Assembly (NCBI GenBank): GCA_030762935.1
Contig: CM060897.1
Coordinates: 108,962,176-109,026,175 of the forward strand
Direction: 5' to 3'
DNA: 64,000 nt
From: Hymenopus coronatus
Taxonomy: Eukaryota > Arthropoda > Insecta > Mantodea > Hymenopodidae
Below, one piece after another: positions 45,476 through 55,960 of this stretch. Below the pieces are notes generated by a model. That model was given only the letters and a program-made list of their open reading frames with translations. It was not told where the DNA came from and did no database searches. The position numbers and the translations under genes are program-made. Each line of letters begins with the position of its first letter. Within the stretch, counting starts at the first letter, position 1.

Positions 45476-45485
45476 TATAAAAGGG
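45476..45485 (+). promoter_or_regulatory. TATA-box-like motif between gag unit and RT fragment
   Basis: TATAAAAGGG on the plus strand, about 37 bp before the ATG at 45513. Inverted and direct CCAAT-type words lie 60-90 bp upstream (CCAATTACTG at about 45389, GATTGGTGG at about 45423). It resembles an RNA polymerase II core promoter, but the reading frame behind it is a 5'-truncated LINE fragment, so a function is doubtful. Confidence 0.3.
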
Positions 45486-45512
45486 TGGCAATCAGCAGCA
45501 TACGGCGCTGTC

Positions 45513-46970
45513 GTGGTGGATACAACCGAGGCCGTTTCTGCTCTGGTATCGCCAGACTGGATAAATGAGATCGACTGGGATGCAGCCGTCCTAGACCTAA
45601 ACCAAACCGTGGACCCGCGACCTCGCACCGATTCTATCGACGCCCTGGAAGCGGCAGCCACGGTTTTCTCCCAACAAATCCTGAATGTGGTACGCGCGCA
45701 CACCTTCTGCATCCCATCTGACAAACCCAACCCGAGAACCATACCCAATGAACTCCGACAGCTGTTAAAAGCCAAGGTAACTGTTCGGAAGCTATGGCAG
45801 CGCTTCCTCTATCCCAGGATCTAAGCAGTGTACCAGAGGTTCAAATCCCTGGCATGGCGCCTACTTCGCGCCCACCGCAAAGCGGCCTGGGAACATACAA
45901 TGGCAAATTAAACCTGGAAGAGAAGCAACCCTGGAGGATCATCCGGTCTCTCAGGAAGGACAAAAGTCAATTTCAGCATCCCATCCATGGCACCCGTGGG
46001 AGACTCTCCCTTGAGCCCCAGGATAAAGCCACTGATTTCCCAGACTATTTGGAGTCCCAATTCGAACCCCGTGAAGACCCCCAGGACGAGGACTTAACTG
46101 AACTCGTGGAAGCGACGGTGGACTACATCTATGAGGAGCCCCCGTCGCCCCACGAAGAGATCCGCATTCCTATAGTCACCCCGAAACAGCTGGCCTGCCA
46201 ACTCAAAAACCTAAAACCCAGCAAAGCCGCTGGGCATGACGCATCACAGCGCCTATGCTCCGGCACCTATCACAAAAGGCCTTAATCCATCTGACGCGGA
46301 TTTACAATGCATACCTACACCTCCGCCACTTTCCAACGTGTTGGAAGGAGGCGAGGGTGGTATGAATTCTGAAACCGTCAAGCTACAGATCCATTAGTTT
46401 ACTCCCGATCGTCTCGATAGTATTCGAGAGGTTGCTCCTACTCCGTTTCACCCTTCTCTTTGAGGAGAGACTCCTACCCCATGATCATCAGTGTGGTTTT
46501 TGTACTGGACATTCCACATCCTTGTAACTGCTGCGACTGGCCGAGAAGGCTACCCTGGCCTTCCAGGATAACTTAAAAATAGTTGCGATACTCTTGGACG
46601 TGGAAAAGGTCTTCGTCACCAGGTGGCATCAGGGACTATTGTACAAAGTCAAGAACGCCGATATCCCTCCCTCCTACCTTCACCTGCTTAGTAGCTTCCT
46701 TCGGGACCTCAATTTCAGGATTAGGGTGGAGGGGAGGCATCCGACAGTCCGACCAATTGCGGTGGGAGTGCCGGAAGGCAGCGTGCTATCGTCGTTACTC
46801 TTTGCCGCCTACATGTCAGACTTCCCCACAGAACCCAGTACTGCTACGTCCTCATAATGGCTCGTAACAAGAACGTCCGTTTCTACTACCCCCGCTACAG
46901 AGACTGCTCCAGGCCATTGACAGATGGAGTGAAAAGTGGCGGATGGCCATCAGCCCGCAGAAGAGCTCCG
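45513..46970 (+). pseudogene. Jockey-like ORF2 fragment (linker and reverse transcriptase)
   Basis: The plus-strand frame starts in the linker between endonuclease and reverse transcriptase (IPNELRQLLKAKVTVRKLWQ). After a frame change come EEKQPWRIIRSLRKD and the RT entry motif LKNLKPSKAAGHDA (about 46205-46245). Then, with further breaks, there is LLPIVSIVFERL, HDHQCGF, motif A as IVAILLDVEKVF (about 46580), RWHQGLLYKV, and motif B as PEGSVLSSLLFAAYMSD (about 46775). The YADD box is destroyed near 46850 and the thumb is reduced to a scrap ending near 46970. Family ORF2 proteins have about 900 residues and an N-terminal endonuclease, which is missing. It faces away from the three gag units and is GC-rich like them, so it may be the same lineage. 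Confidence 0.88.
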
Positions 46971-46989
46971 CAGAAGAGCTGATTCCTGG

Positions 46990-47110
46990 CTCCATAATGC
47001 GCTGTGTAGCCCTGAAGACGGTCTCAACAAGAGATCGAAACGTTGGCGGTAGGTTACATATCGCAACCAGAAGTCAGCCATATTAATCTGTTTGTAGGTG
47101 TTAGAACTAT
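46990..47110. other. Penelope-end-like stem region
   Basis: CCTGAAGACGGTCTC, a 5-nt loop and GAGATCGAAACGTTGG form a short stem between CUGAAGA and GAAAC. This is reminiscent of the hammerhead-type cores reported at ends of Penelope-like elements, but the cleavage side does not fit. The stretch may be a remnant of such an element end. Confidence 0.3.
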
Positions 47111-47199
47111 TAGGTGAATTATTCATATATTTATCAATAAAGTCAGGCTACAGAATCTTCTTTTGAACAAGAAATGTATGACAGAAGCGAAGGTTGAAG

Positions 47200-47590
47200 T
47201 AGAGGACCGCTTAGAGCATTCATCCCAAAAATTGCAGACGTTTAGAACAAGTTAACACTTCCAAGACGTCAGCTTTTGAGGCAACGAAGCTGCTGAAGCG
47301 TAAGCCGTACAAAATAACTGTAGTTCGTGCATTACAACCCAAGATCCTGTGCGGTTAGTTATTGCAGTTCGTTTTTACACTCCGTTGATAATGGCGACGT
47401 GAACTCACTTTTAACGTACTTCACTGATGAAGCGTGGTTTTACCGTCCAGGTCACATTTCTACTTGGAACAATAGATACTGGGCTCCAAAACATCCTCAT
47501 ATTATTCATGAACTTCCTCACCACGCTGCAAAAGTTGGGGTTACTTGCTCAGTGAGTTTGTATAGAAAAATCGGTCCCATATTTTTACTT
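47200..47590 (+). pseudogene. DDE transposase N-terminal/core fragment
   Basis: Plus-strand frames show LLKRKPYKITVVRALQPKDP, then LTYFTDEAWFYRPGHIST with the first catalytic Asp, and NRYWAPKHPHIIHELPHHAA followed by KVGVTCSVSLYRKIGPIF. These are the successive blocks of the insect IS630/Tc1/mariner-type DDE family (FTDEAWFHLSG, SRYWS-NPH, KVGVWCA, IGPIFF). The second and third catalytic blocks are missing, because a WR1 copy begins at 47605. One frameshift lies near 47395. It complements the halves found at 7040-7480 and 50690-51005 but is a separate copy. Confidence 0.82.
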
Positions 47591-47604
47591 TATCACACGT
47601 AATA

Positions 47605-47742
47605 TGTACTCGTACATAGTATATAGAGAAGCTAAGGTATTGCACCCAAAAATTCGATACTGAGATTTCACCGGAAATACATGTTTTGGGACCTCCTGAA
47701 TCCTAAAAGAAAGCATTTCTAGAAAAACGTCCATGTGTATGT

Positions 47743-47796
<54 letters not shown>

Positions 47797-48445
47797 AGAA
47801 CGTAGCTAAAAACGAAAAGTCCGTTAAATACCAAACTTGGTATTTAAGTTCAGTATCTCCCAAGGATGCGACTAGTAGATTTTCAAGAAAAGCTCCCCAC
47901 TACTAACTACCCTTTACATGGAAAAATTTTCGAAAATGTTGATTTTCTCAAAAATGGCTCTGACGATTTTGATTAAAATAAAGCATATTACAGATATTTA
48001 CATGATAAATGAAATGTATATCTTAAATTTTCTGGGAATAGCCTCTGAAGACATCTTCATTCTGAATGAATATTGTGGAATTTTGTATAACTGGTACACC
48101 GTAAGAGATAGACAAAAGCTTACTACGCAAAAAATGTAGAGATCGCTAAAACACGTAATTTATGTTATATGCATTTTTTCCCTGAAGTTGGCCGGTTGTA
48201 AGATATTCCTAGTTATTGATTTCGGTTTTAAAATACTTAACATTTTTCTCATACGGGAACTTTTAACACCTGGCCAAGCAAAGAACTGGATTTCTTTATC
48301 ATAGCAACCTCATTTTAAAGCATTTGACTGTCGGTTTAGCTTAGTGTATTCCTTTAGTTTCCTTCTACTTATAAGGAACTAAATAAAAAGACTGTGTCTG
48401 CTAATGTTTATCTCGATTAGCATGAAGTAGACATCAGATTTTTTA
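47605..48445 (-). repeat. WR1 repeat, full length with long (GT)n
   Basis: Reverse: TAATATGTACTCGTACATAG end, GATTTCACCGGAAATACATG, an uninterrupted (GT)n tract at about 47752-47794, AATACCAAACTTGGTATTTA, CTGGTACACCGTAAGAGATA, CTCGATTAGCATGAAGTAGA. The 5' border is replaced by unrelated sequence after ACATCAGATTTTTT. Confidence 0.85.
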
Positions 48446-48609
48446 ACACAACAGTTGGTTCGCACATTTATGTGAATTCTACAGGTGTTCAAAAATTATT
48501 GGACGATTTTATAAAGGCATATTTTCACCAATGTTTAGCTTAAATACATTTCAATTCCATCATTTGAAAGAGGAAAGTTTGAAGTTTTGTGTTGTACATC
48601 TGATTTTCA

Positions 48610-49485
48610 CATTCTCTACACGTACTTGTAGCTAGTGTATAAAGAAGGTATTGTATTGCACCCTAAAATTCGACACCGAGATTTCGCCGAAAATGTGTGT
48701 TTTGAGACCCCCGAATCCAAAAAAAAAAAAAAAGATTCTTAGAAAAATGTGCATGTATGTGTCTGTTTATGTATGTATGTGAGTGTCTGTGGGCTGCATA
48801 GCTCAAAAACGAAAAGACTGTTTAATACCAAACTTGGTATTTAAGTTTGGTATCTTCTAAGGATGCGACACGAAGATTTTCAAGAAAATCTCCGAATCCA
48901 AACTACTCTTTACATGGAACATTTTTTGAACATTTTGATTTTCTCAAAAATGGCCCTAACGATTTTGAATAAAATACCGTACGTTTATATATCTCATATA
49001 TCTGGAATTTTCTGGTAATAACCTCTGAAGACCTCTTCATTCTGGATGACTTTTGTAAAACTGTAAACCGTAAGTGATATAAAACAACTTACTACACAAA
49101 AATGTAGATCTTATTCAAACACACACTTTATGTTATACACATTGTTTTGTAGAGTTAACCATTTTCGGAATATTCTGATATATATTCTGATTATACTTTT
49201 CTCATACGGGAAGGTCTCTTTCTTCTCGTTTCTCTTTTTGTTTTCTCCTGGAAAGCAAAGAGACTGGAATTTCACTTGTTTCGCATAACGACCGAATTTT
49301 AAAGGACGAAATTTCCGCTTTAGTCTGTGCATTTTCTTATTTCCCTTCTACTTACAAGGAGCTAGTAATAAGTCTAATTCTGCTTATGTTCATTTTGATT
49401 AACATGATGTAGATGATATATTAATTTTTTGAATAAAAGATTTGTTTGCCGAACAGGTAGAGGACATCATGTGAGTGCAACACAT
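48610..49485 (-). repeat. WR1 repeat, full length
   Basis: Reverse: TTCACATTCTCTACACGTAC end, TGTATTGCACCCTAAAATTC, a GTATGTGTCTGTTTATGTATG tract in place of (GT)n, ATACCAAACTTGGTATTTAA, ending GGACATCATGTGAGTGCAAC and ACATTATTTTG. Confidence 0.85.
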
Positions 49486-49489
49486 TATT

Positions 49490-49600
49490 TTGACCTTCTA
49501 TTTACAAGAGACCAAGTAATAAGGACAATTTCTGCTAATGTTCATCTCAATTGGCTTAATTTAGATAGAAGAATATGTTTTTTACAATAATTTGTTGAAT
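49490..49600 (-). repeat. WR1 5'-end fragment
   Basis: Reverse: CTTCTATTTACAAGAGACCA, AATTTCTGCTAATGTTCATC, ACAATAATTTGTTGAATGCC. A partial second copy follows directly behind the previous one. Confidence 0.65.
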
Positions 49601-49935
49601 GCCGGACATTTAGATGGCAAGTCTTGTGTGATATTCTCGATAGTTACGGTAATGTGCCTTTTCAATTCCACCAACGTCGTTGGTAGATAAGGGATATAAA
49701 GTCTTTCTTGGTTTAACCCCCCCCCCCCCAGGAAGAAATCACACATTGTAAGCTTAAATGTACGGGTGGCCGTGTGCAGAGGATGTTATCTGCGATAATG
49801 TCACTATCAGTCCCTCTACCTGGCAGGTGTCGATTGAGATACCCCGTACATTCGTATGCCAAAAGAGAGAGCCCCATCTTGTTGAAAAATGAATTCCTGT
49901 TCCTCTTCGTCTGTGAGTTATAGAATTAACCTCTT
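49601..49935 (-). pseudogene. DDE transposase C-terminal fragment
   Basis: Minus-strand frames show IFQQDGALSFGIRMYG (second catalytic Asp), then in another frame YLNRHLPGRGTDSDII, then LTMCDFFLGG, which matches the CDFFLWG block following the third catalytic Asp. The tail PTTLVELKR plus ITVTIENITQD is typical of the C terminus. At the place of the usual W-G after FL there is a run of 13 C/G bases (49717-49729). Three or more frame changes make it dead. Same superfamily as 7040-7480, but a different subfamily judged by the CDFF block. Confidence 0.8.
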
Positions 49936-50103
49936 CGACCATGACCATAACATTCTTTTGTTGAATCATAAGGGTGCAGTTGTGTGCAAGCTACAGCTTT
50001 TACGGGAAAATCTTCATTCGCTTCCGTAAAATCTTCCACATTGTTGATGTTGACTTCTGCAAATGGTGACTGACTGGCTCTTTGTACCAATAGTTTAGAG
50101 CGA

Positions 50104-50236
50104 GATAACAACTGAGTTAAACTGGAGTCATAAAAATCCAAGCTTTCGACCATCTTAACTCTGTTCCCTGACTAAGATTAGTTAAGATGGTCGAAAGCTT
50201 GGATTTTTATGACTTCAATTTAACTCGTTTGCTATC
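50104..50236. repeat. 57-bp inverted repeat with 19-nt spacer
   Basis: The left arm 50104-50160 and right arm 50180-50236 are reverse complements at 52 of 57 positions. The inner 35 bp are perfect (AGTCATAAAAATCCAAGC, TTTCGACCATCTTAACT). The spacer is CTGTTCCCTGACTAAGATT. The right arm contains GATGGTCGAAAGCTTGG, a type of word seen at ends of Penelope-like elements. The transcript would fold into a long hairpin. Confidence 0.92.
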
Positions 50237-50239
50237 CTG

Positions 50240-50689
50240 AAGTCATCATTGATAACTAACACAGAGAAAGCTTCAAATCTTTAATGTTTTCTTCAATTAC
50301 ACTTCCCGCGCTCTTTCCCTTGATGACAGAAACATCCTGTGATGCGAAATTGTTCATACCATTTTCTGGTTGACGACACGGGAATGCAGGACCCCAAATT
50401 TCCTCCTATATGCCCGGCGAACTGCTATAACACTGTCTATTCGCGCAAATTCAAGCGCACACCAGTTACGATCGACTGACAAAGCAGCCGTTTTCTCAAC
50501 TTCAATGCACACGTTTCTTTTTGGAAGACAAATGAAAGATCAGGTAAACAAAACTTTAAAGTTCCCTTCTTCAAATAGTGGTATGAAAATGTATTTATGC
50601 CAAGTATTAGTGAAAATGCAGCCTTACGAAATCCTCCAATAATTTATAGACTCCCCGCATTTTAAATACCTTCTTCCGCAGCTAACAAT
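50240..50689. other. Unassigned sequence
   Basis: A 90-codon frame (50370-50642, plus) has no recognised domain. It may be the decayed N-terminal part of the transposase that follows. Confidence 0.35.
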
Positions 50690-51005
50690 AAATGAAAGAT
50701 TGTGTGGCTGGTTTCAGCAGGATTCAGCTACAGCGCACGCTGCTACGAATTCAATGCATGGACTGGGAAGTATGTGATGATAGAACAATTATTATTACTC
50801 GAGGATTGTGGCCACCTCGTTCCCCTGCGATTTTATTTATAAGGAACGTTAAAGAATAAGGTGTACGCATCAAATCCTCACAAGTTATAAAAATTTAAGG
50901 ACATCACTACAGAGTACAGGTCAGCCAGCTTGAAGCTTTGCGAATTGTTTTCGGAGATATAGGGAATTCGCTCATCAATTTCAACACACGTTGTGAGTTA
51001 GTAAG
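50690..51005 (+). pseudogene. DDE transposase C-terminal fragment
   Basis: Plus-strand frames show LCGWFQQDSATAHAATNSMH (second catalytic Asp), TRGLWPPRSPAIFFIRN (third block, where the Asp of RSPDL is now Ala and the following LNP is lost), KE.GVRIKSSQ (from LKDKVY-NNP) and QLEALRIVFGDIGN..LINF near the C terminus. Stops and frameshifts make it inactive. The first catalytic block is not seen upstream. Confidence 0.75.
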
Positions 51006-51544
51006 GTGTAAGGTTAATGTAAGTTAGTAAGGTATTTAAATACTCCATACCTGATTTGTCGTTAGCTCACGTGTAGTTCTGGCGGTAGACGCGCCAATAC
51101 TCACTCAGTCCAAGGCCGTCGCGGAACGGTTCGGCAGATCTACAAACGCAGGTACTTCTTAAATATTAGTACTATCTATATTTTGTAAACTTACTGTTCT
51201 GTCTCATTGTGGACTTCAGGGAATTGAAAAGGCAGACCTGTTGAGAAAAAGAGGCACAAAATTAAACAGATCAAGAAACAGTATTTTATTATTTTGAAAT
51301 AATAAGTATAATTTACATAAAATTGGAGTATGAATTAAAGCAAACCAACCTCACCTTTTGCAACGGAAAATCCTGGTAAGCACTAAAGGACTACAAATCA
51401 GCAATACATACTTAAAGAGTCGAGAAGAATGCAGTGGCAATATTTCGAACATTAAATGTGAGGACTGTCTGGTCGCTCATCTATATCCGATCTCCTTCTT
51501 CCTTTGTTTAGAGTGTTTTGGGTTGTGAAAGTGGTTAAGTTATG
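51006..51544. other. Unassigned sequence
   Basis: It starts with three close repeats of GTTAGTAAGGT (about 50996-51040). A CG-containing stretch at about 51075-51140 stands out, but no gene or element was recognised. Confidence 0.4.
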
Positions 51545-52330
51545 AAAACGTTTTATGCGTTTTATTCACATGTCCTACTGTGCCTATTCTACAACAAACC
51601 ATCCTCACAAAGGATTATTCTTATATCTTTGTAATGACAATCAAGATTAGCAGCATTTGTTTTATTACTTGTTTATATGTATAATGAAAATGGGGGAATA
51701 TACTAGGCTAAAGTAATAGTCAAATGTTTAAAAAGTTGGTGGTTATGTGACTAAAATTTGGTCCTCTTTACGTAGTCAGGAGTAAAACAAAAGAAACAGG
51801 AATGTCAAATTGGTATTTTAGAAAAGTATAAATCTTTTAAAATTAAAATCAATAACAAGAAATGTCTTGGACATAGTTAACTCCAAGAAAAATATGAATA
51901 CGACATAAATTATATTTTAGCAAGATCTACATGTTATCTGTAGTAAATTTTTGTCTATCTCTCTTACCAGTTATACAAAAGTCATCCAGAACAAACAGGT
52001 CTTCGGAGGCTAGTTCCAGTAAATTCAAGAGATACAGTTTATTTATCATGTCAATATATTTAATATACGGTACTTTTTATCAAAACCGTTATAGCGAGTT
52101 GTAAGAAAATAAACATTTCCAAAATGTTTCTACATAAAGGGTAGTTGGGAGGTTTTACAGTTCAGAAGCACACGAACATACATATTCGAGCCGTTTTCTA
52201 AAAATGATTTTTTATACAGAGGGGCCTAAAACGTGAATTTTCAATGAAATCTCGGTATCGAATTTTTGGTTGGAATACAATCCTCTCTACCTTTGCACTG
52301 TGTACGAAGTGGAGCATGTAAAAAACCATC
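51545..52330 (+). repeat. WR1 repeat, nearly full length
   Basis: Forward: ATTCACATGTCCTACTGTGC start region, TACTAGGCTAAAGTAATAGT, ACCAGTTATACAAAAGTCAT, ACATAAAGGGTAGTTGGGAG, AGAAGCACACGAACATAC in place of the (AC)n, GAAATCTCGGTATCG, ending near GTGTACGAAGTGGAGCATG. Confidence 0.75.
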
Positions 52331-52854
52331 TCTTTTCTTTTGAGAAATTAAAGTACTCCCCAAACGATTTAAGGACATTGTTGTGGATACAGGACACAGT
52401 AATGACTGCCTGGCATTAGTTAACAAATAAATAAAATATATTGTAAATAAAATTCGAGTTGAACATATTTATTCAGTTATACAACTATTCTTTCATAAAG
52501 CTCAATGGGGATATTTTTGAAGTTATTACTTTGATTCCATGAAGGTCCTATTTGGGCAAAATAATAAAGAAAACATGTAGACTATTCTAAACAGACCTTG
52601 AGTTACGAGCCCCCCTGTATCAACACAGCAGGCGTTGCTAAATGTACCCCATGTCTTCCATATCGCTAGTAACGGGTTGAATAGATTGCTGGTGATATCT
52701 TTGAAACAAAGTAATTTGTAATATTTATATGTCCCTTTTGTATCAGTTGTAAATAAATGGTTGCCAAAAGTTCCAACCTTCATATAATACTCATTTTCTT
52801 AGTAATTCATTTAGTTAAAACGTGCACATGCATATATACATGTAGCTCGTTACA
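52331..52854. other. Unassigned sequence
   Basis: No gene was recognised. The 85-codon minus frame (52526-52783) lacks a known domain. Confidence 0.4.
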
Positions 52855-53705
52855 CCAAAAGAAGTCTGCGGTGTTCTATTCATATGAACTTTCACTATAT
52901 GCAACAAATGATCATTAAAAAGCTTATTCTTCTATTTACTTCACACTAATTGAGATATATATTAGCAGAATTGGTCTTATTACTTGCTTCCTTGAAGTAA
53001 AAGGGGAATAAGGAATTAAACTAGGCTAAAGTGATAGTCAAATCTTTTAAAAGGTGGTTGCTACGTAATTGAAGTTCCTTTGGTTCTATGACCAGCGGTT
53101 GACACATTCCCGTATGAGAAATATTTAAGTATTTTAAAACTGAAACCAATAACAAGGATTATCTCAAAAACGGCCAACTCCACTACAAAAATGTATATAT
53201 CTTAAATTAGATATGTTTTAACGAGATCTACATTTTTTGTTATGTAAATTTTTGTCTATCTTTGACTGTTTACCAGTAAATTTTAGCAAAATTAATCCAG
53301 AATAAAGATGTCTTCTGTGGCTATTTCCAGATAATTCAAGATATACATTTTATGTGTCATGTAAATATCTTTAATATACGATATTTTAATAACAACTAGA
53401 TTCATTTTTGAAAAAAAAATCGAAAAATTTTACATGTAAAGGGTAGTAGGGGGTGCGGGATTTTCTTGAAAATCTTCGTGTCGCATCCTTGGGAGATACT
53501 TAACTTGAATACCAAGTTTGGTTTTTAACGGTCTTTTCGCTTTTCAGTTATACTACCAACAGACTCATACGCACACACACATACACACAGGGACATTTTT
53601 TCTAAAAATGCTTTTGTAGTGTTTCATGGGGTCTCAAAACATATATTTCCGGTAAAATGTCGATATCGAATTGTTGGGTGCAATACAATGTCTTCTCTAT
53701 ACACT
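52855..53705 (+). repeat. WR1 repeat, full length
   Basis: Forward: GTCTGCGGTGTTCTATTCAT border, AAACTAGGCTAAAGTGATAG, AACCAATAACAAGGATTATC, CGTGTCGCATCCTTGGGAGA, short ACACACACATACACACA, ATTTCCGGTAAAATGTCG, ending CTTCTCTATACACTTAC. Confidence 0.85.
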
Positions 53706-54489
53706 TACAAGAATAACAGTGGCAGGCCTATTTTTTGGATCTCGAAGAGTAATTACAAATAGGTTTATGAAATGGTGGGCGAAGCATAAAATTAGTAAAA
53801 GTGAGGAACAAGCAATCACACGGAACATTATAGAATATTCCATAGCCATTTTTCGAAATAATTCGTATGGTTTAAACAGAACGTAAAATGTATTTTCGAT
53901 TAGAAATCGCTTTATTTTGTTGTTTTCCTCTTTTATTTTTGTAGCTCTTATTGTTGTTGCACATTTATTGAAATATTTTTTACAATTTCTTCTCATAGGT
54001 TAACTTTTATATAACTATTATAATTTATTGTAAAATATCTGTTGTAATACTCACCTTTTAAGGCTCCTTAATGTATATTTTATTCTATGTCACTAGACAA
54101 ACTCATTTATGAGTCGACTAATAGTATATTACATAAGTTATAACTTATGAGGTAGAGAATGCATATTGGACCGAGTTTTTCCCAAGCATTCGAGATCTGA
54201 TAATTAACTTACAGTTCATGGTTAGCCAATTAATTTTTGAAATACTTGAAAAAACTGTATAAAACAATAAAAGTCAAAATTGCTTTTTAATATTTTATTG
54301 AAGAAAAAATTAATTCTCGACGTGAACAAATGAAAGGCTACATATAAATTAAACGGACAAAGCCTTCTTTTTTTTTTTTTTAATTGTTTCATTTGTATGG
54401 CTCCGTTAATTTCAATGATCATACCGGGGGTTTTGATTAGTGAAACAACTCGTATTACTGTAGGTTTAGAACATTAGGTTAATCAAGTT
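53706..54489. other. Unassigned sequence
   Basis: AT-rich. A frame continuing from WR1 (53671-53886, plus) and a longer minus frame (53697-53996) have no recognised domain. Confidence 0.4.
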
Positions 54490-54655
54490 TTATTACTAAA
54501 CACACGCATACTCACTCTCACATTTATACTTCCAGACTCTGTGGGGCATAGCCAATAATTCTGGTTAAAGAAAACCTCCCCGCCCCAGCCAGGAATCGAA
54601 CCCGGCACATCCAGGTGAGAAGTCAGCTCATTGATCACTCGACCACGGAGGCAGT
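54490..54655 (-). mobile_element. tRNA-derived SINE, type 6
   Basis: The minus-strand head CCGTGGTCGAGTGATCAATG has the B box GGTTCGATTCC. The body is GGCTGGGGCGGGGAGG, and the tail carries ACTCTCACATTTATAC (plus strand) in the same place as in the copy at 62520-62693. Confidence 0.75.
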
Positions 54656-54774
54656 CAAAACCTTCATATACACTCTTTTGTTAATGCATTTTGCAATAGA
54701 TTCTTTACTTGAAATAGCACATGTCTTGAACCATTTCCTAATTGTGCTGTATTAATGACCTCTTAAACTCCTAC

Positions 54775-55330
54775 TGTAGACAGATAGACAGACAGACAGG
54801 CAGGAAGGCAGGCAGATGTTTATTGCCAAGAACATGGTACACGTATAGCAACGTCAATTAAAATTTATAAAACTTCAATGTTATAAAACGCCTGGACCTT
54901 ATAGAGAGGATTGTTCTTCAAAATAATTAAAATCTCTCTTTTAAATTTGTTGAATGTAAATTTCTTAATTTTGTCAGGTAAACTATTGAATAAATGAATG
55001 GATACAATTTAAAACTATTTTGTGTTTTACTATATATGCATGAACTAAAATAAATATTATTGCTGCTTCTTGTGGGATAATTATGCATACTTTCACAAAA
55101 ATCATAATCTTGTATATTCTTCTTAATATATAGTAAACAATTTAAAAAATATATAACATATATACTCTATATATACAGAGGACAATAATAATTCCAAGTT
55201 CAATAAAATGTGGTTTACAGTGTAAGTTTACATTGCTTGTTGGCATGTAAATGAATAAATTAACTATAAATTTAGCTTTCATTACCAAATATGTGTTCAG
55301 AATGATTAACTTAAGTATTACGTATTTCAA
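54775..55330 (-). pseudogene. Non-LTR retrotransposon RT C-terminus with (TGTC)n tail
   Basis: Minus-strand frames give CKPHFIELGIIIVLCIY, QDYDFCESMHNYPTRSSNN and IHLFNSLPDKIKKFTFNKFK followed by KNNPLYKVQAFYNIE. This is the C-terminal succession of many insect LINE polymerases (CRPLF..L-ILTVP-LYI, HNY-TR-K, FN-LP--IK, FK--L---L---Y). It is followed by an untranslated stretch and an A/TGTC-rich tail (plus 54778-54815, GACA/GGCA words), a kind of short tandem tail typical of RTE/Jockey-like elements. Only the last 150 or so residues are left, with frameshifts. A SINE lies about 120 bp beyond the tail. Confidence 0.75.
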
Positions 55331-55857
55331 AAAATAAATAAAACATGGTACGTATAGAGGAATTAACAGAAACCTGGCAGGGTAACATAGATTCAAGACT
55401 TGTGCCAGAAGGAGCAATGTCCGCCTCTTGGTTTGCTTGGTGTGGGCCAAACACAGCACAAGGTATATTTGCAGGGGAGTTTGAAAGCATGATCAGATTT
55501 GGGGATGTCGGGGTCACTGGTGGGCCAATCAGTCCTTCCGCAGTCTTACCGCACGCGATCTCAATTCATTTCCGAAGCGAGGCCTTGACTCACTTATTAA
55601 TATGAATATTGTATTATACAAAACACGAGCCCATTGCCAGACCCTTTTGCATGCTAATAGGACTCTAATTTGGTGCAAGACATAGCCTCTTGGCCCTCTA
55701 AAGAGGGCGGGGGGAGGCTCGTTTGCAATGTAATGAGTTTGGAAAGAGATAGTGCAAAGCAGAATACTAGCAAGTTCAAAATTTAACGTTATATTTATTC
55801 TGTTTATTGGCAGTAATTGTCACTCCTCTGTGTTATTGCATTGAACTGGGACATTTT
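55331..55857. other. Unassigned sequence with an 86-codon frame
   Basis: The open frame 55345-55605 (plus, MVRIEELTETWQG...) is not low-complexity, but I recognise no domain. It may be chance. A GC run at about 55695-55725 (GAGGGCGGGGGGAGGC) follows. Confidence 0.35.
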
Positions 55858-55960
55858 TACTTTCTCTATACGAACTATGTGCATAGTGTTTAGAGAGGGT
55901 ATTGTACTACACCCAAAAATTCAATACTGAGATTTTACCGAAAATACATGTTTTGTTACA
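55858..55960 (-). repeat. WR1 3'-end fragment
   Basis: Reverse: CATTTTTACTTTCTCTATAC border, ACTATGTGCATAGTG palindrome, GAGAGGGTATTGTACTACAC, GATTTTACCGAAAATACATG. Confidence 0.8.

Noticed and set aside
53671..53886. 71-codon plus frame ending in basic residues as a possible gene
   Set aside because: It starts within a WR1 end and overlaps a longer minus frame. Neither shows a domain.
55345..55605. 86-codon plus frame as a possible exon
   Set aside because: No recognisable domain, no convincing splice context, and it overlaps the end of LINE-derived sequence.
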